In this document: positions 1 to 5,045 of the stretch, piece after piece | Layout: the number at the start of each line of letters is the position of its first letter | How positions within the stretch are numbered: the first letter of the stretch is position 1 | Source of the DNA: RGIG2945 sp045540355 | GTDB taxonomy: Bacteria; Bacillota; Clostridia; Oscillospirales; Acutalibacteraceae | Assembly (NCBI GenBank): GCA_045540355.1 | Contig: JAZQHB010000013.1 | Span: forward strand, 1 to 5,071 | DNA: 5,071 nt | Direction: 5' to 3' | Notes under the pieces: generated by a model | Database searches by the model: none | Seen by the model: only the letters and a program-made list of their open reading frames with translations | Told to the model about the DNA's origin: nothing | Position numbers and translations under genes: made by a program

Positions 1-1092
1 TAATTTATCTTTTGGAAGATTAAGAAGACTTTCTATTTCTGTATGATTCATAGATAAACCATAATTTGATAAAGCATCAATAAAAGATGCAGGAGTAAAT
101 ATTTTTTCTTCCAACAATAGAGAAACAGCATCATCAAACATTGAGGGAAGTGGACACGGTAAAATATCGTCAAGAGGTTCATTTGTTCTTATGTTCTTTT
201 TGTTCATAGTACTTAATAAATATTGATATTGACGTTGACTAATAATACCAAGTTCTCTGTTTTTGTATGCCATCGCACCAATAGATACTTTCCATTTGCG
301 TTTTAATGGAAGATAACTTTCAATTCTATTAGGAATATTTAAAACATCATTGATATAGGATGCGCTTGGAAGCAAAAATTCACTAGCAAACTCGTTTGCT
401 TCTTTTTCCCTTGCTTTAAATTGTTCTCTGTCTAACAGTTCAATATTTTCACTCCACTCATGTAATATAATATGTCCAAGCTCATGAGCAATATCAAACT
501 GGAATCTAGCAGCTGAATGTGTTTCTTTGGATACTGCGATAAAATAAACTTCTTTACCATTAATACATTCACATTGACCAAAAGCATCTATGTCTTCTGT
601 AGAAGTTTCTAACGCTGTAATTAAAATACCTTTTGACTCTAACAATTGAGTTATATTGTTTATTGGACTATTACCTAATCCCCAGTAATCTCGCAATTCT
701 ATTGCAGCTTGTTTTGGAGACAATTCTGTTTCAAATGTCGGTAAATCAAGAACAGGAAAATCTACATATTGATTTAAAAACGAATAAATAATACCAATAT
801 GTTCTAATCTTGTTTCTTGTTGAGTTCTTATCTTTGAGTTTGTTCTTAAAAGTGCTCTAAAGTAGGTAGTTCCAACCTTGACATTCGAAAAATCCGATTG
901 AGAAAAATAATCAATCGGAAATTTCAGAATGCTAGAGAGTAAAAACACTTTTTCTAACGGCAACTCAATTTGATTGTTTTCGTATTGCGATACTGCCTGT
1001 TTACTCACACCTATTTCTTGAGCTAATTCTTCTACTGTTAGGCCGTTATACAATCTAGCCTTTTTAATTCTCGCTCCATTAAATCTTTTCAT
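1..1092 (-). CDS. XRE-family HTH / ImmA-IrrE-like metallopeptidase (3' end beyond window)
   Basis: The frame runs 364 codons from ATG at 1092 to the left edge with no stop, so the C-terminus is missing, probably by little because such proteins are often about 370-390 residues. Residues about 5-60 form a Cro/CI-type helix-turn-helix (LTVEELAQEIGVSKQAVSQYE). Residues about 150-245 match the ImmA/IrrE (COG2856, peptidase M78) domain: zinc motif HELGH at 203-207 (ligands H203 and H207, catalytic E204), then EKEANEFASEFLLP with E231 as the likely third ligand. Known members are cytoplasmic; ImmA cleaves the ImmR repressor of ICEBs1 and IrrE cleaves DdrO. Fusion of HTH and peptidase suggests a DNA-bound regulator or antitoxin-like protein. 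It starts 26 bases after the stop of the upstream 236-residue gene and has only a weak ribosome site (GAAAG), so it is probably co-transcribed. The substrate is unknown; the family call is firm. Confidence 0.9.
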   Translation of the reverse strand, partial: MKRFNGARIKKARLYNGLTVEELAQEIGVSKQAVSQYENNQIELPLEKVFLLSSILKFPIDYFSQSDFSNVKVGTTYFRALLRTNSKIRTQQETRLEHIGIIYSFLNQYVDFPVLDLPTFETELSPKQAAIELRDYWGLGNSPINNITQLLESKGILITALETSTEDIDAFGQCECINGKEVYFIAVSKETHSAARFQFDIAHELGHIILHEWSENIELLDREQFKAREKEANEFASEFLLPSASYINDVLNIPNRIESYLPLKRKWKVSIGAMAYKNRELGIISQRQYQYLLSTMNKKNIRTNEPLDDILPCPLPSMFDDAVSLLLEEKIFTPASFIDALSNYGLSMNHTEIESLLNLPKDKL

Positions 1093-1118
1093 AATAAACA
1101 GTCTTTCTATACTAATAT

Positions 1119-1829
1119 TTATGCTTGTGATGTTTGAACGTTTTTCTTCAACGAAACCAAGCCCTTGCGTTTTTCTGTATCGTTGTCTTGTGTATCAAGC
1201 GATTCGTCCGGTACAACTAAAGGTATACGAGATTTAATTACTGTGTCAATAAGATCCTCTTCCTCAACCGTTTCAAAACGATTGTTAACAATATACAGTT
1301 TTATTGATGTGATTTCGTCATAGGAAATATCGAAAACAACTACCGCATGAGTAAACTTATCGTTGCTTGGCGTTGGGAGCAGTTTGCAAAGATGGTCAAG
1401 CTGATTATACTTATCTGTTGCTTCATAGCAATCGTAAAGTCTCGTTTGTGAAACCGTTGCTTCAAGTCCGTTGTTCAGGGAAACCAAAGCATCAAAATAC
1501 TGGGGAGCATTTCTTTCGGGATTGTCACAAACATATTCAAATCGGTCTTTTCTCATTGCAGAAAAAACTATCTCTTTTTTTGAATCGCAAAAGAGAAGAA
1601 GTGCCCAAAAGCCTTTTTTAGTAACCGCAAAAGGGAAATTAAATTCTCTTAACGAATCTGAGAAAGTTTCGTTTATAGAATCCCATCTCGCAGACGGATA
1701 ACAGTTATGTGTTGTGTTAAATGGTGTTTGCATTTTGAAATCTTTAAATAATTCGGCAGAATTATTTAAAGAATCTACAATAAGTTCTTTTGTTCTGATG
1801 TCTATGTTATTGAGGATTTTGTTACCCAT
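1119..1829 (-). CDS. Hypothetical protein, possibly DUF5986 family, partner of the HTH-peptidase gene
   Basis: This 236-residue protein has no signal peptide and no obvious membrane segment, so it is likely cytoplasmic. Visible features are an aromatic and hydrophobic core stretch (FPFAVTKKGFWALLLF, residues 65-80), several cysteines, a beta-rich part (HAVVVFDISYDEITSIKLYIV, about 161-181) and a polar, probably disordered tail from about residue 208, rich in Asp, Glu, Lys and Gln. From memory the overall pattern resembles DUF5986 proteins, which occur beside XRE or ImmA/IrrE genes; this is tentative. The start is set by a strong GGAGG five bases before ATG. It is the first gene of an operon with the HTH-peptidase gene. 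Codons 20-30 lie in a perfect 14-bp inverted repeat. No catalytic motif was recognised, so the function (target, toxin or co-regulator of its neighbour) is open. Confidence 0.85.
   Translation of the reverse strand: MGNKILNNIDIRTKELIVDSLNNSAELFKDFKMQTPFNTTHNCYPSARWDSINETFSDSLREFNFPFAVTKKGFWALLLFCDSKKEIVFSAMRKDRFEYVCDNPERNAPQYFDALVSLNNGLEATVSQTRLYDCYEATDKYNQLDHLCKLLPTPSNDKFTHAVVVFDISYDEITSIKLYIVNNRFETVEEEDLIDTVIKSRIPLVVPDESLDTQDNDTEKRKGLVSLKKNVQTSQA
1741..1772. repeat. Perfect 14-bp inverted repeat inside the coding sequence
   Basis: Arms TCTTTAAATAATTC (1741-1754) and GAATTATTTAAAGA (1759-1772) are fully complementary around a 4-base loop. In the mRNA this is a long hairpin at nucleotides 58-89 of the 236-residue gene. 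The phase is such that both strands encode the same decapeptide, SLNNSAELFK. Confidence 0.85.
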
Positions 1830-1834
1830 AGTAA

Positions 1835-1841
1835 CCTCCTT
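1835..1841 (-). promoter_or_regulatory. Strong Shine-Dalgarno site of the 236-residue gene
   Basis: The minus strand reads AAGGAGG, then five bases, then ATG at 1829. It is near-perfect and fixes the start codon. It contrasts with the weak site of the downstream HTH-peptidase gene, suggesting the first protein is made in larger amounts. Confidence 0.85.
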
Positions 1842-1858
1842 ATGTAAATTTCAATATA

Positions 1859-1887
1859 AATATAGCATATTCTGCACATTGTGTCAA
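1859..1887 (-). promoter_or_regulatory. Sigma-A type promoter for the two-gene operon
   Basis: On the minus strand, -35 TTGACA (1882-1887) and -10 TATATT (1859-1864) are separated by exactly 17 bases. This is a near-consensus vegetative promoter, placing the transcript start near 1852 with a leader of roughly 22 bases. A second TTGACA lies 32 bases upstream (1914-1919), with CAAAAT 17 bases after it, as a weaker possible tandem promoter. Confidence 0.8.
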
Positions 1888-1923
1888 GTGATTTTGTATA
1901 TTTTTTTTGAATCTGTCAAGTGA
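1882..1923. repeat. Pair of 10-bp direct repeats over the promoter, possible operator
   Basis: TGTCAAGTGA occurs at 1882-1891 and again at 1914-1923. The 32-base period is about three helical turns. One copy covers the -35 box of the operon promoter. The repeats may be binding sites for the operon's own XRE protein (inference), or simply two -35 boxes of tandem promoters. Confidence 0.5.
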
Positions 1924-2029
1924 AATTAAACTGAATTTATACTTTAAACTTTCATTTGCTATCTTAGCAGCAATAAATTTGCACTTTCAAATCCGCAATT
2001 AAGATGTTTTACCCCTGGTGCCCCATAGT

Positions 2030-2074
2030 AAAAAATTAATTCAAGCCGCACGAATATGAAAATTTGTGCGGCTT
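2030..2074 (-). terminator. Probable terminator of the DUF6809-tnpV transcript
   Basis: Arms AAGCCGCACGAAT (2043-2055) and ATTTGTGCGGCTT (2062-2074) pair over 13 bp with one G-T wobble around a 6-base loop. On the minus strand the stem is followed after seven bases by six Ts (plus-strand As at 2030-2035). It lies about 170 bases past the tnpV stop. The offset of the T-run from the stem lowers certainty; no T-run follows in the plus direction. Confidence 0.55.
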
Positions 2075-2115
2075 ACTTGTTGAAACCTCAACTTTATTTA
2101 GTGTATGTGTTTTTC

Positions 2116-2155
2116 GCTGATTCTTATCGGTTTGAACCGTGCAAAATCAGCTTTT
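2116..2155 (+). terminator. Weak nested hairpin, terminator-like in the plus direction
   Basis: GCTGATT (2116-2122) pairs with AATCAGC (2145-2151) and encloses a small second stem, CGGTT (2128-2132) with AACCG (2135-2139). TTTTG follows on the plus side (from 2152). With a 7-bp outer stem and a broken interior it may be only a folded spacer between tnpV and the next operon. Confidence 0.25.
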
Positions 2156-2243
2156 GTCGAATGGATTTTGTTTGTACGAAGCAATATGTGTTCAGAAAAA
2201 CTGAAACGGTAATGTAAATTAAATAATTTGGAGTATGCTCGCT

Positions 2244-2618
2244 TCAACAATAAATCAGTTCATTATAAATGATTTCTCTCGCTCTTGCTTCAATGTTGTT
2301 CATACGAGCAACCCATTCCATTTGATTCTCTGCTTTGAGTTGTTCTGTGACACCCTCATTGACCTTCATCTGTTCTACAAGCCGAGAGAACATAGCCGAT
2401 GCCTGTTCATCAACCTCTTCAAGATGAGTCCACAATGTGCCGTTTATAAGCATTATGTTGAACAGAACTCGTTTGTGGTTCATAAGATAATCCTTGCGTT
2501 TTAGTCCCCACACGCCAATCAGTTTCCTTGCTTCGGTAGGTAATGTAATGTTTGGGATTTTGTAATCTCCAATTGTTCTGTATGTTCCGCCGTTCTGTTC
2601 AAATGATGATTTATTCAT
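2244..2618 (-). CDS. tnpV: TnpV-like transposon-encoded protein
   Basis: This 124-residue protein matches the TnpV family as known from Tn4451 and many clostridial elements. The signs are an N-terminal GDYKIPNITLP segment (17-27), the central MNHKRVLFNIMLINGTLWTHLEEVDE (about 46-71), and a C-terminal helix MEWVARMNNIEARAREIIYNELIY (100-123). Its length is usual for the family. It has no signal peptide or membrane segment. The role of TnpV is not established; the recombinase of Tn4451 alone suffices for excision and insertion. ATG at 2618 is chosen because AAAGGAG lies nine bases upstream, overlapping the stop codon of the preceding DUF6809-like gene, which points to translational coupling. 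It is the last gene of its unit; a hairpin terminator follows. The family call is confident; the function is unknown. Confidence 0.9.
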   Translation of the reverse strand: MNKSSFEQNGGTYRTIGDYKIPNITLPTEARKLIGVWGLKRKDYLMNHKRVLFNIMLINGTLWTHLEEVDEQASAMFSRLVEQMKVNEGVTEQLKAENQMEWVARMNNIEARAREIIYNELIYC

Positions 2619-2627
2619 AACTATGTT

Positions 2628-2634
2628 CTCCTTT
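2628..2634 (-). promoter_or_regulatory. Shine-Dalgarno of tnpV overlapping the upstream stop codon
   Basis: The minus strand reads TGAAAGGAG: the TGA stop of the 89-residue gene (2636-2634) shares its last base with the AAAGGAG site of tnpV. Ribosomes ending the first gene are placed at the second start, 15 bases on, so the pair is likely made in fixed ratio. Confidence 0.75.
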
Positions 2635-2903
2635 CAATCAGTAACAAAAGTGTCGTATGTAAATTTAGCACCAAGTCTAAAACCAGCTATGAAGCTATCA
2701 GCATTGCTTACACAAAGGAATTCACTGGATTGACTTGCATATTTTAAGAACAAATCTTTTTCTTCCTCGGTTAGTTTTGATGTCAGTTGTTCTTCGGTTT
2801 GCGTAAGTATACTCAGCTTTCTTTTAAGTTCGGTTTTGTGCTCTGAGCAACCCTCTTGTGGCTCAATGTTTCCATAGTAAAAATTCTCAATAAATTTTGA
2901 CAT
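2634..2903 (-). CDS. Small DUF6809-like protein
   Basis: This 89-residue soluble protein has the pattern I associate with DUF6809: an N-terminal FIENFYYGNI (4-13), a charged helical middle (about 22-60, with LTEEEKDLFLKY at 44-55) and a C-terminal FIAGFRLGAKFTYDTF (71-86). Such proteins are common in clostridial mobile elements and often sit near TnpV or phage-type genes; no biochemical role is known to me. GGAGGA with a 7-base gap sets the ATG at 2903. It is translationally coupled to tnpV downstream. A 9-bp inverted repeat abuts its ribosome site. No clear promoter was seen directly upstream, so it may be read from the recombinase promoter or from a poorly conserved one. The family assignment is moderately sure. 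Confidence 0.85.
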   Translation of the reverse strand: MSKFIENFYYGNIEPQEGCSEHKTELKRKLSILTQTEEQLTSKLTEEEKDLFLKYASQSSEFLCVSNADSFIAGFRLGAKFTYDTFVTD

Positions 2904-2910
2904 TGTATAA

Positions 2911-2939
2911 TCCTCCGTTTGAATAATTGATATTCAAAC
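2911..2939 (-). promoter_or_regulatory. 9-bp inverted repeat abutting the ribosome binding site
   Basis: GTTTGAATA (2917-2925) and TATTCAAAC (2931-2939) pair perfectly across ATTGA. On the minus strand the hairpin ends directly at the GGAGGA site (2911-2916) of the DUF6809-like gene. It could be an RNA hairpin tuning ribosome access, or a DNA operator for a dimeric repressor. There is no evidence to choose between these. Confidence 0.55.
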
Positions 2940-3027
2940 TCTTTTAAATATTACGGAAGGATGAGAATATGTTTGTTACTGCCGAAAGTTATTGTTTTTT
3001 AGTAAATCCCTTATGAACATCCGTACC

Positions 3028-3068
3028 AAAATTAAAGCAATCGCATTTTGCGGTTGCTTTAATTTTTT
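3028..3068 (+). terminator. Strong, probably bidirectional intrinsic terminator
   Basis: An 18-bp stem (3028-3045 with 3049-3066, one T-G wobble) encloses a 3-base TTT loop, with core AAAGCAATCGCA/TGCGGTTGCTTT. Six Ts (3063-3068) finish the plus side. On the minus strand the stem also ends in TTTAATTTT, so it may stop recombinase read-through as well. The only plus-strand candidate upstream is the 15-codon frame at 2969-3016. Confidence 0.8.
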
Positions 3069-3077
3069 GTTTCAATA

Positions 3078-3179
3078 ACGGGACTTGAAGTAGGAGCGGT
3101 AGTGAATCGGTGTCCAGTGGACACCGAGAGCCGCGAATGACCGAGCGCCGCAGCGCGAGAGTCAAGTCCCGTCTCTCGC
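3078..3179. other. Composite inverted-repeat element with pseudoknot potential
   Basis: ACGGGACTTGA (3078-3088) is perfectly complementary to TCAAGTCCCGT (3162-3172). Inside lies a 10-bp palindrome TCGGTGTCCA/TGGACACCGA (3107-3116, 3118-3127) and a GCGC-CGCA-GCGC hairpin (3145-3156). GCGAGAG (3155-3161) also pairs with CTCTCGC (3173-3179), and its 11-base loop is exactly the right outer arm, so the two long pairings form a pseudoknot or alternate. It is GC-rich against an AT-rich background. It could be a structured RNA (plus-strand terminator follows), a transfer or replication origin, or a recombinase-related site. I know no named RNA family with this layout. Confidence 0.65.
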
Positions 3180-3183
3180 ACCT

Positions 3184-3222
3184 AGTGAGTATTCATAACA
3201 CAAGTGAATACTCACTTTTCTT
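3184..3222 (+). terminator. Intrinsic terminator after the composite fold
   Basis: AGTGAGTATTCA (3184-3195) and TGAATACTCACT (3205-3216) form a perfect 12-bp stem with a 9-base loop, followed on the plus strand by TTTTCTTTTTT. It begins five bases after the composite element, as expected for the 3' end of a small plus-strand RNA. On the minus strand the stem is followed by AGGTGCG, so it should not act in that direction. Confidence 0.75.
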
Positions 3223-3268
3223 TTTTACATTTCCTCATAGTTAAATTTAATATATATTGTTATGTATC

Positions 3269-3294
3269 GAGCAGGTTTTGAGCCTGCTCTTTTT
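3269..3294 (+). terminator. Hairpin with T-run beside the recombinase stop codon
   Basis: GAGCAGG (3269-3275) pairs with CCTGCTC (3283-3289) around a 7-base loop, and TTTTT follows on the plus side, one base before the recombinase stop triplet (3296-3298). The T-run faces the plus direction, so it looks like a shield against antisense transcription into the recombinase gene. As a minus-strand terminator it would lack a T-run. Confidence 0.6.
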
Positions 3295-3295
3295 G

Positions 3296-4972
3296 TTATG
3301 CCGTGAGATATTCCACAGCTACGCCTTGTCTTGCTTCAAGGACTATATTCTCCTCTTTAACAGGATTCTCAATAACCCCGATAAAGCGATAATGAATAAT
3401 GATTTTCTGTGTTTTGTTCTTGCCTTTGCCTTCTATTGAATGGACTTCGATTTTCTCAATTAGCTCATTCAAGAGTGCAGGTGTAAGTGTTTCCATCTGC
3501 ATAAACTTACGGACCGCCAATGTGAATTGCTCTTTGCTTGTACGAAGATTTTCTATCTCTGAAAGCTCTTCTTGGTATTGCCTGATTTTTACTTTCAGTT
3601 CATCTCGCTCTGTTTCATACTTCTGAGATAACTGCATAAAGCTTTCTTCATTGACAATTCCGTTAATGTGCTTTTCAAAGAGCTTTTCGTACATCAAGGC
3701 AACCTCTTTTGTTCTTGCTGTTGCTTTATCAATACTGCTTTCGAGAAACTTCTGCTGATTGAGTATGCTTTTGTTGGTCTTTGTTTCAAGAATATCTGCG
3801 AAGGCTTCTTCATCTTCAATGAGAAAACTTGCAAGACTTCTAAGCTCAAGCATCACAATCTGCTCCAAAGAATCAGCCCTGACATAATGTGTACCCTCAC
3901 AAGTACCTCTGCGACCTTTGTAGTTGGAGCACATAAAGTACTTGATGTCTGTATTAGGATGATTGACATTGAACCATAAGGGACTTCCGCAATCGGCACA
4001 GTACAACAATCCGCAGAACATATTCTTTTCAGCGTGTTCGGGATTAGGTGCTCTGCGTTTTCCTTTGGCTTTCATCTTCTGAACAGTTTCAAAAGTATCT
4101 CTGTCAATTATCGGCTCGTGAACATTCTTGAAAATCTTCCAGTTTTCTTCGGGATTCTGAAGTCTTTTCTTGTTCTTGAAATTCTTTGAGTAAGTCTTAA
4201 AATTGATAACATCACCGCAGTATTCCTGCTGAGCAAGAATCTTTTGTACAGTAGTCTTGCACCATTTATACGGGTCAGGCTGAGTTTTCTTACCGCCCTT
4301 GTTAAGACCTTTACTCTGCCAATATGCCATCGGTATCATCACTTTGTTTTCCTGTAAGATACGGGCAATAGTTTCATTGCCTTTACCCTCTATACACATT
4401 GCAAAGATACTCTTGACAACTTCTGCAGCTTCGGTATCAACAATCCATTTCTTTTTGTTCTGCGGGTCTTTCATATACCCGTAAGGCGGTTGAGATAACG
4501 GCTCACCGAGATTGCCTCTTATGCGGTGTGAACTTCTAACCTTGCGACTTATGTCTCGGGCATACATCTCATTCATAATATTCTTGAACGGTGCGATTTC
4601 GTTATCACCTTCATTACTGTCAACCAAATCATTGACAGCTATGAATCGGATGTTATGCTCAGGAAAGAAATTGTCCGTATAGTGACCGACCGAAACATAA
4701 TCTCTTCCAAGACGGGATAAGTCTTTTACCATTACGGTTGTTACATATCCCATTTCAATATCTTCAAGCATAGCCTGAAAACCCGGTCTGTTGAAATTCG
4801 TTCCCGTGTAACCGTCATCAACATAATACTTTGTGTTGGTGAGCTTCAATTCTTTTGCTTTTTGTGACAGCAACTTTTTCTGATTGCCTATTGAGTTGCT
4901 TTCGCTGTCTGTACCGTCATCACGTGACAGACGGCAATAGATGGCAGTGATGCCAAAATTATCTGACTGCAT
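3296..4972 (-). CDS. Large serine recombinase, TnpX/TndX type
   Basis: This 558-residue site-specific recombinase would excise and insert the element through a circular form. Residues about 8-150 are the resolvase catalytic domain: IYCRLSRDDG with nucleophile S16, DDGYTGTNFNRPGF (52-65) and the arginine-bearing KDLSRLGRDY (83-92). Residues about 160-310 are the recombinase DNA-binding domain. A zinc ribbon follows with C325, C328, C348 and C358 (CADC, then C-SNYKGRRGT-C), then a coiled coil (about 400-480) typical of large serine integrases, and a DUF4368-like end (about 485-535, IEGKGKNKTQKIIIHYRF). The length is close to Tn5397 TndX (533) and shorter than Tn4451 TnpX (707). GGAGG five bases before ATG fixes the start. 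All catalytic residues looked for are present, so it appears functional. Its target cannot be told from here; TnpX and TndX use GA dinucleotides. Confidence 0.95.
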   Translation of the reverse strand: MQSDNFGITAIYCRLSRDDGTDSESNSIGNQKKLLSQKAKELKLTNTKYYVDDGYTGTNFNRPGFQAMLEDIEMGYVTTVMVKDLSRLGRDYVSVGHYTDNFFPEHNIRFIAVNDLVDSNEGDNEIAPFKNIMNEMYARDISRKVRSSHRIRGNLGEPLSQPPYGYMKDPQNKKKWIVDTEAAEVVKSIFAMCIEGKGNETIARILQENKVMIPMAYWQSKGLNKGGKKTQPDPYKWCKTTVQKILAQQEYCGDVINFKTYSKNFKNKKRLQNPEENWKIFKNVHEPIIDRDTFETVQKMKAKGKRRAPNPEHAEKNMFCGLLYCADCGSPLWFNVNHPNTDIKYFMCSNYKGRRGTCEGTHYVRADSLEQIVMLELRSLASFLIEDEEAFADILETKTNKSILNQQKFLESSIDKATARTKEVALMYEKLFEKHINGIVNEESFMQLSQKYETERDELKVKIRQYQEELSEIENLRTSKEQFTLAVRKFMQMETLTPALLNELIEKIEVHSIEGKGKNKTQKIIIHYRFIGVIENPVKEENIVLEARQGVAVEYLTA

Positions 4973-4977
4973 TTATC

Positions 4978-4984
4978 CTCCCTT
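4978..4984 (-). promoter_or_regulatory. Shine-Dalgarno of the recombinase gene
   Basis: The minus strand reads AGGGAGG, five bases before ATG at 4972. It is strong and supports this start over internal methionines, as does the catalytic domain beginning at residue 8. Confidence 0.8.
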
Positions 4985-5016
4985 CTCCGGCAGTCGAATT
5001 TACATATTCTGTATTA

Positions 5017-5045
5017 AGTGTATTTATATCATCGGCATTTGTCAA
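5017..5045 (-). promoter_or_regulatory. Promoter of the recombinase gene with palindrome over the -35 box
   Basis: On the minus strand, TTGACA (5040-5045) and TACACT (5017-5022) are 17 bases apart, ahead of a leader of roughly 35-40 bases. The -10 matches consensus at four of six positions. CATTTG-T-CAAATG (5036-5048) is a 6-bp-arm palindrome covering the -35 box, a possible operator or recombinase site. In Tn4451 the tnpX promoter is assembled when the ends join in the circle; the same could hold here, but no element end is visible. Confidence 0.55.

Larger units (their letters stand above)
1924..2243. other. Intergenic stretch between the two minus-strand operons
   Basis: No credible gene was seen in this stretch. 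It is AT-rich, with an isolated GC patch CCCCTGGTGCCCC at 2012-2024, the 13-bp-stem hairpin at 2043-2074 and a weaker nested hairpin at 2116-2151. It separates the transposon-type genes from the HTH-peptidase operon. No repeat matching the region upstream of the recombinase was found by eye, so an element boundary here is not supported. Confidence 0.6.
2904..3295. other. Structured non-coding region between recombinase and DUF6809-tnpV genes
   Basis: These 392 bases contain no credible minus-strand gene. They hold, from left to right, the inverted repeat at 2917-2939, a 15-codon plus-strand frame (2969-3016), a strong hairpin terminator (3028-3068), a GC-rich composite fold (3078-3179), a second plus-direction terminator (3184-3222) and a third hairpin (3269-3294). 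The concentration of inverted repeats and the local rise in GC (about 3090-3180) stand out from the AT-rich surroundings. Confidence 0.7.

Noticed and set aside
1367..1923. Three plus-strand open frames of 69-84 codons within and upstream of the 236-residue gene
   Set aside because: They lie antisense to a well-supported gene, lack ribosome sites and show no family resemblance. The SLNNSAELFK match in one of them comes from the 14-bp inverted repeat.
2235..2504. Plus-strand frame of 89 codons
   Set aside because: It is antisense to tnpV and has Cys/Phe/His-rich shadow composition with no family resemblance. The TnpV frame is clearly the real one.
2897..2911. TTGACA followed by TATAAT on the plus strand
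   Set aside because: The two boxes are only three bases apart, which is not a working promoter. They arise from the start region of the DUF6809-like gene.
3269..3294. Hairpin as the recombinase terminator on the minus strand
   Set aside because: On the minus strand the stem is followed by GATACATAAC with no T-run. The T-run exists only on the plus side.
1924..3295. tRNA gene, CRISPR array or element-end direct repeats in the gaps
   Set aside because: No cloverleaf, no regularly spaced repeats and no repeat shared with 4973-5071 were found by eye. The inverted repeats are hairpins rather than arrays.
3257..4484. Several plus-strand frames of 60-103 codons across the recombinase gene
   Set aside because: All are antisense to the intact 558-codon recombinase and look like its reverse-frame shadows, rich in Leu, Phe, Ser and Cys.
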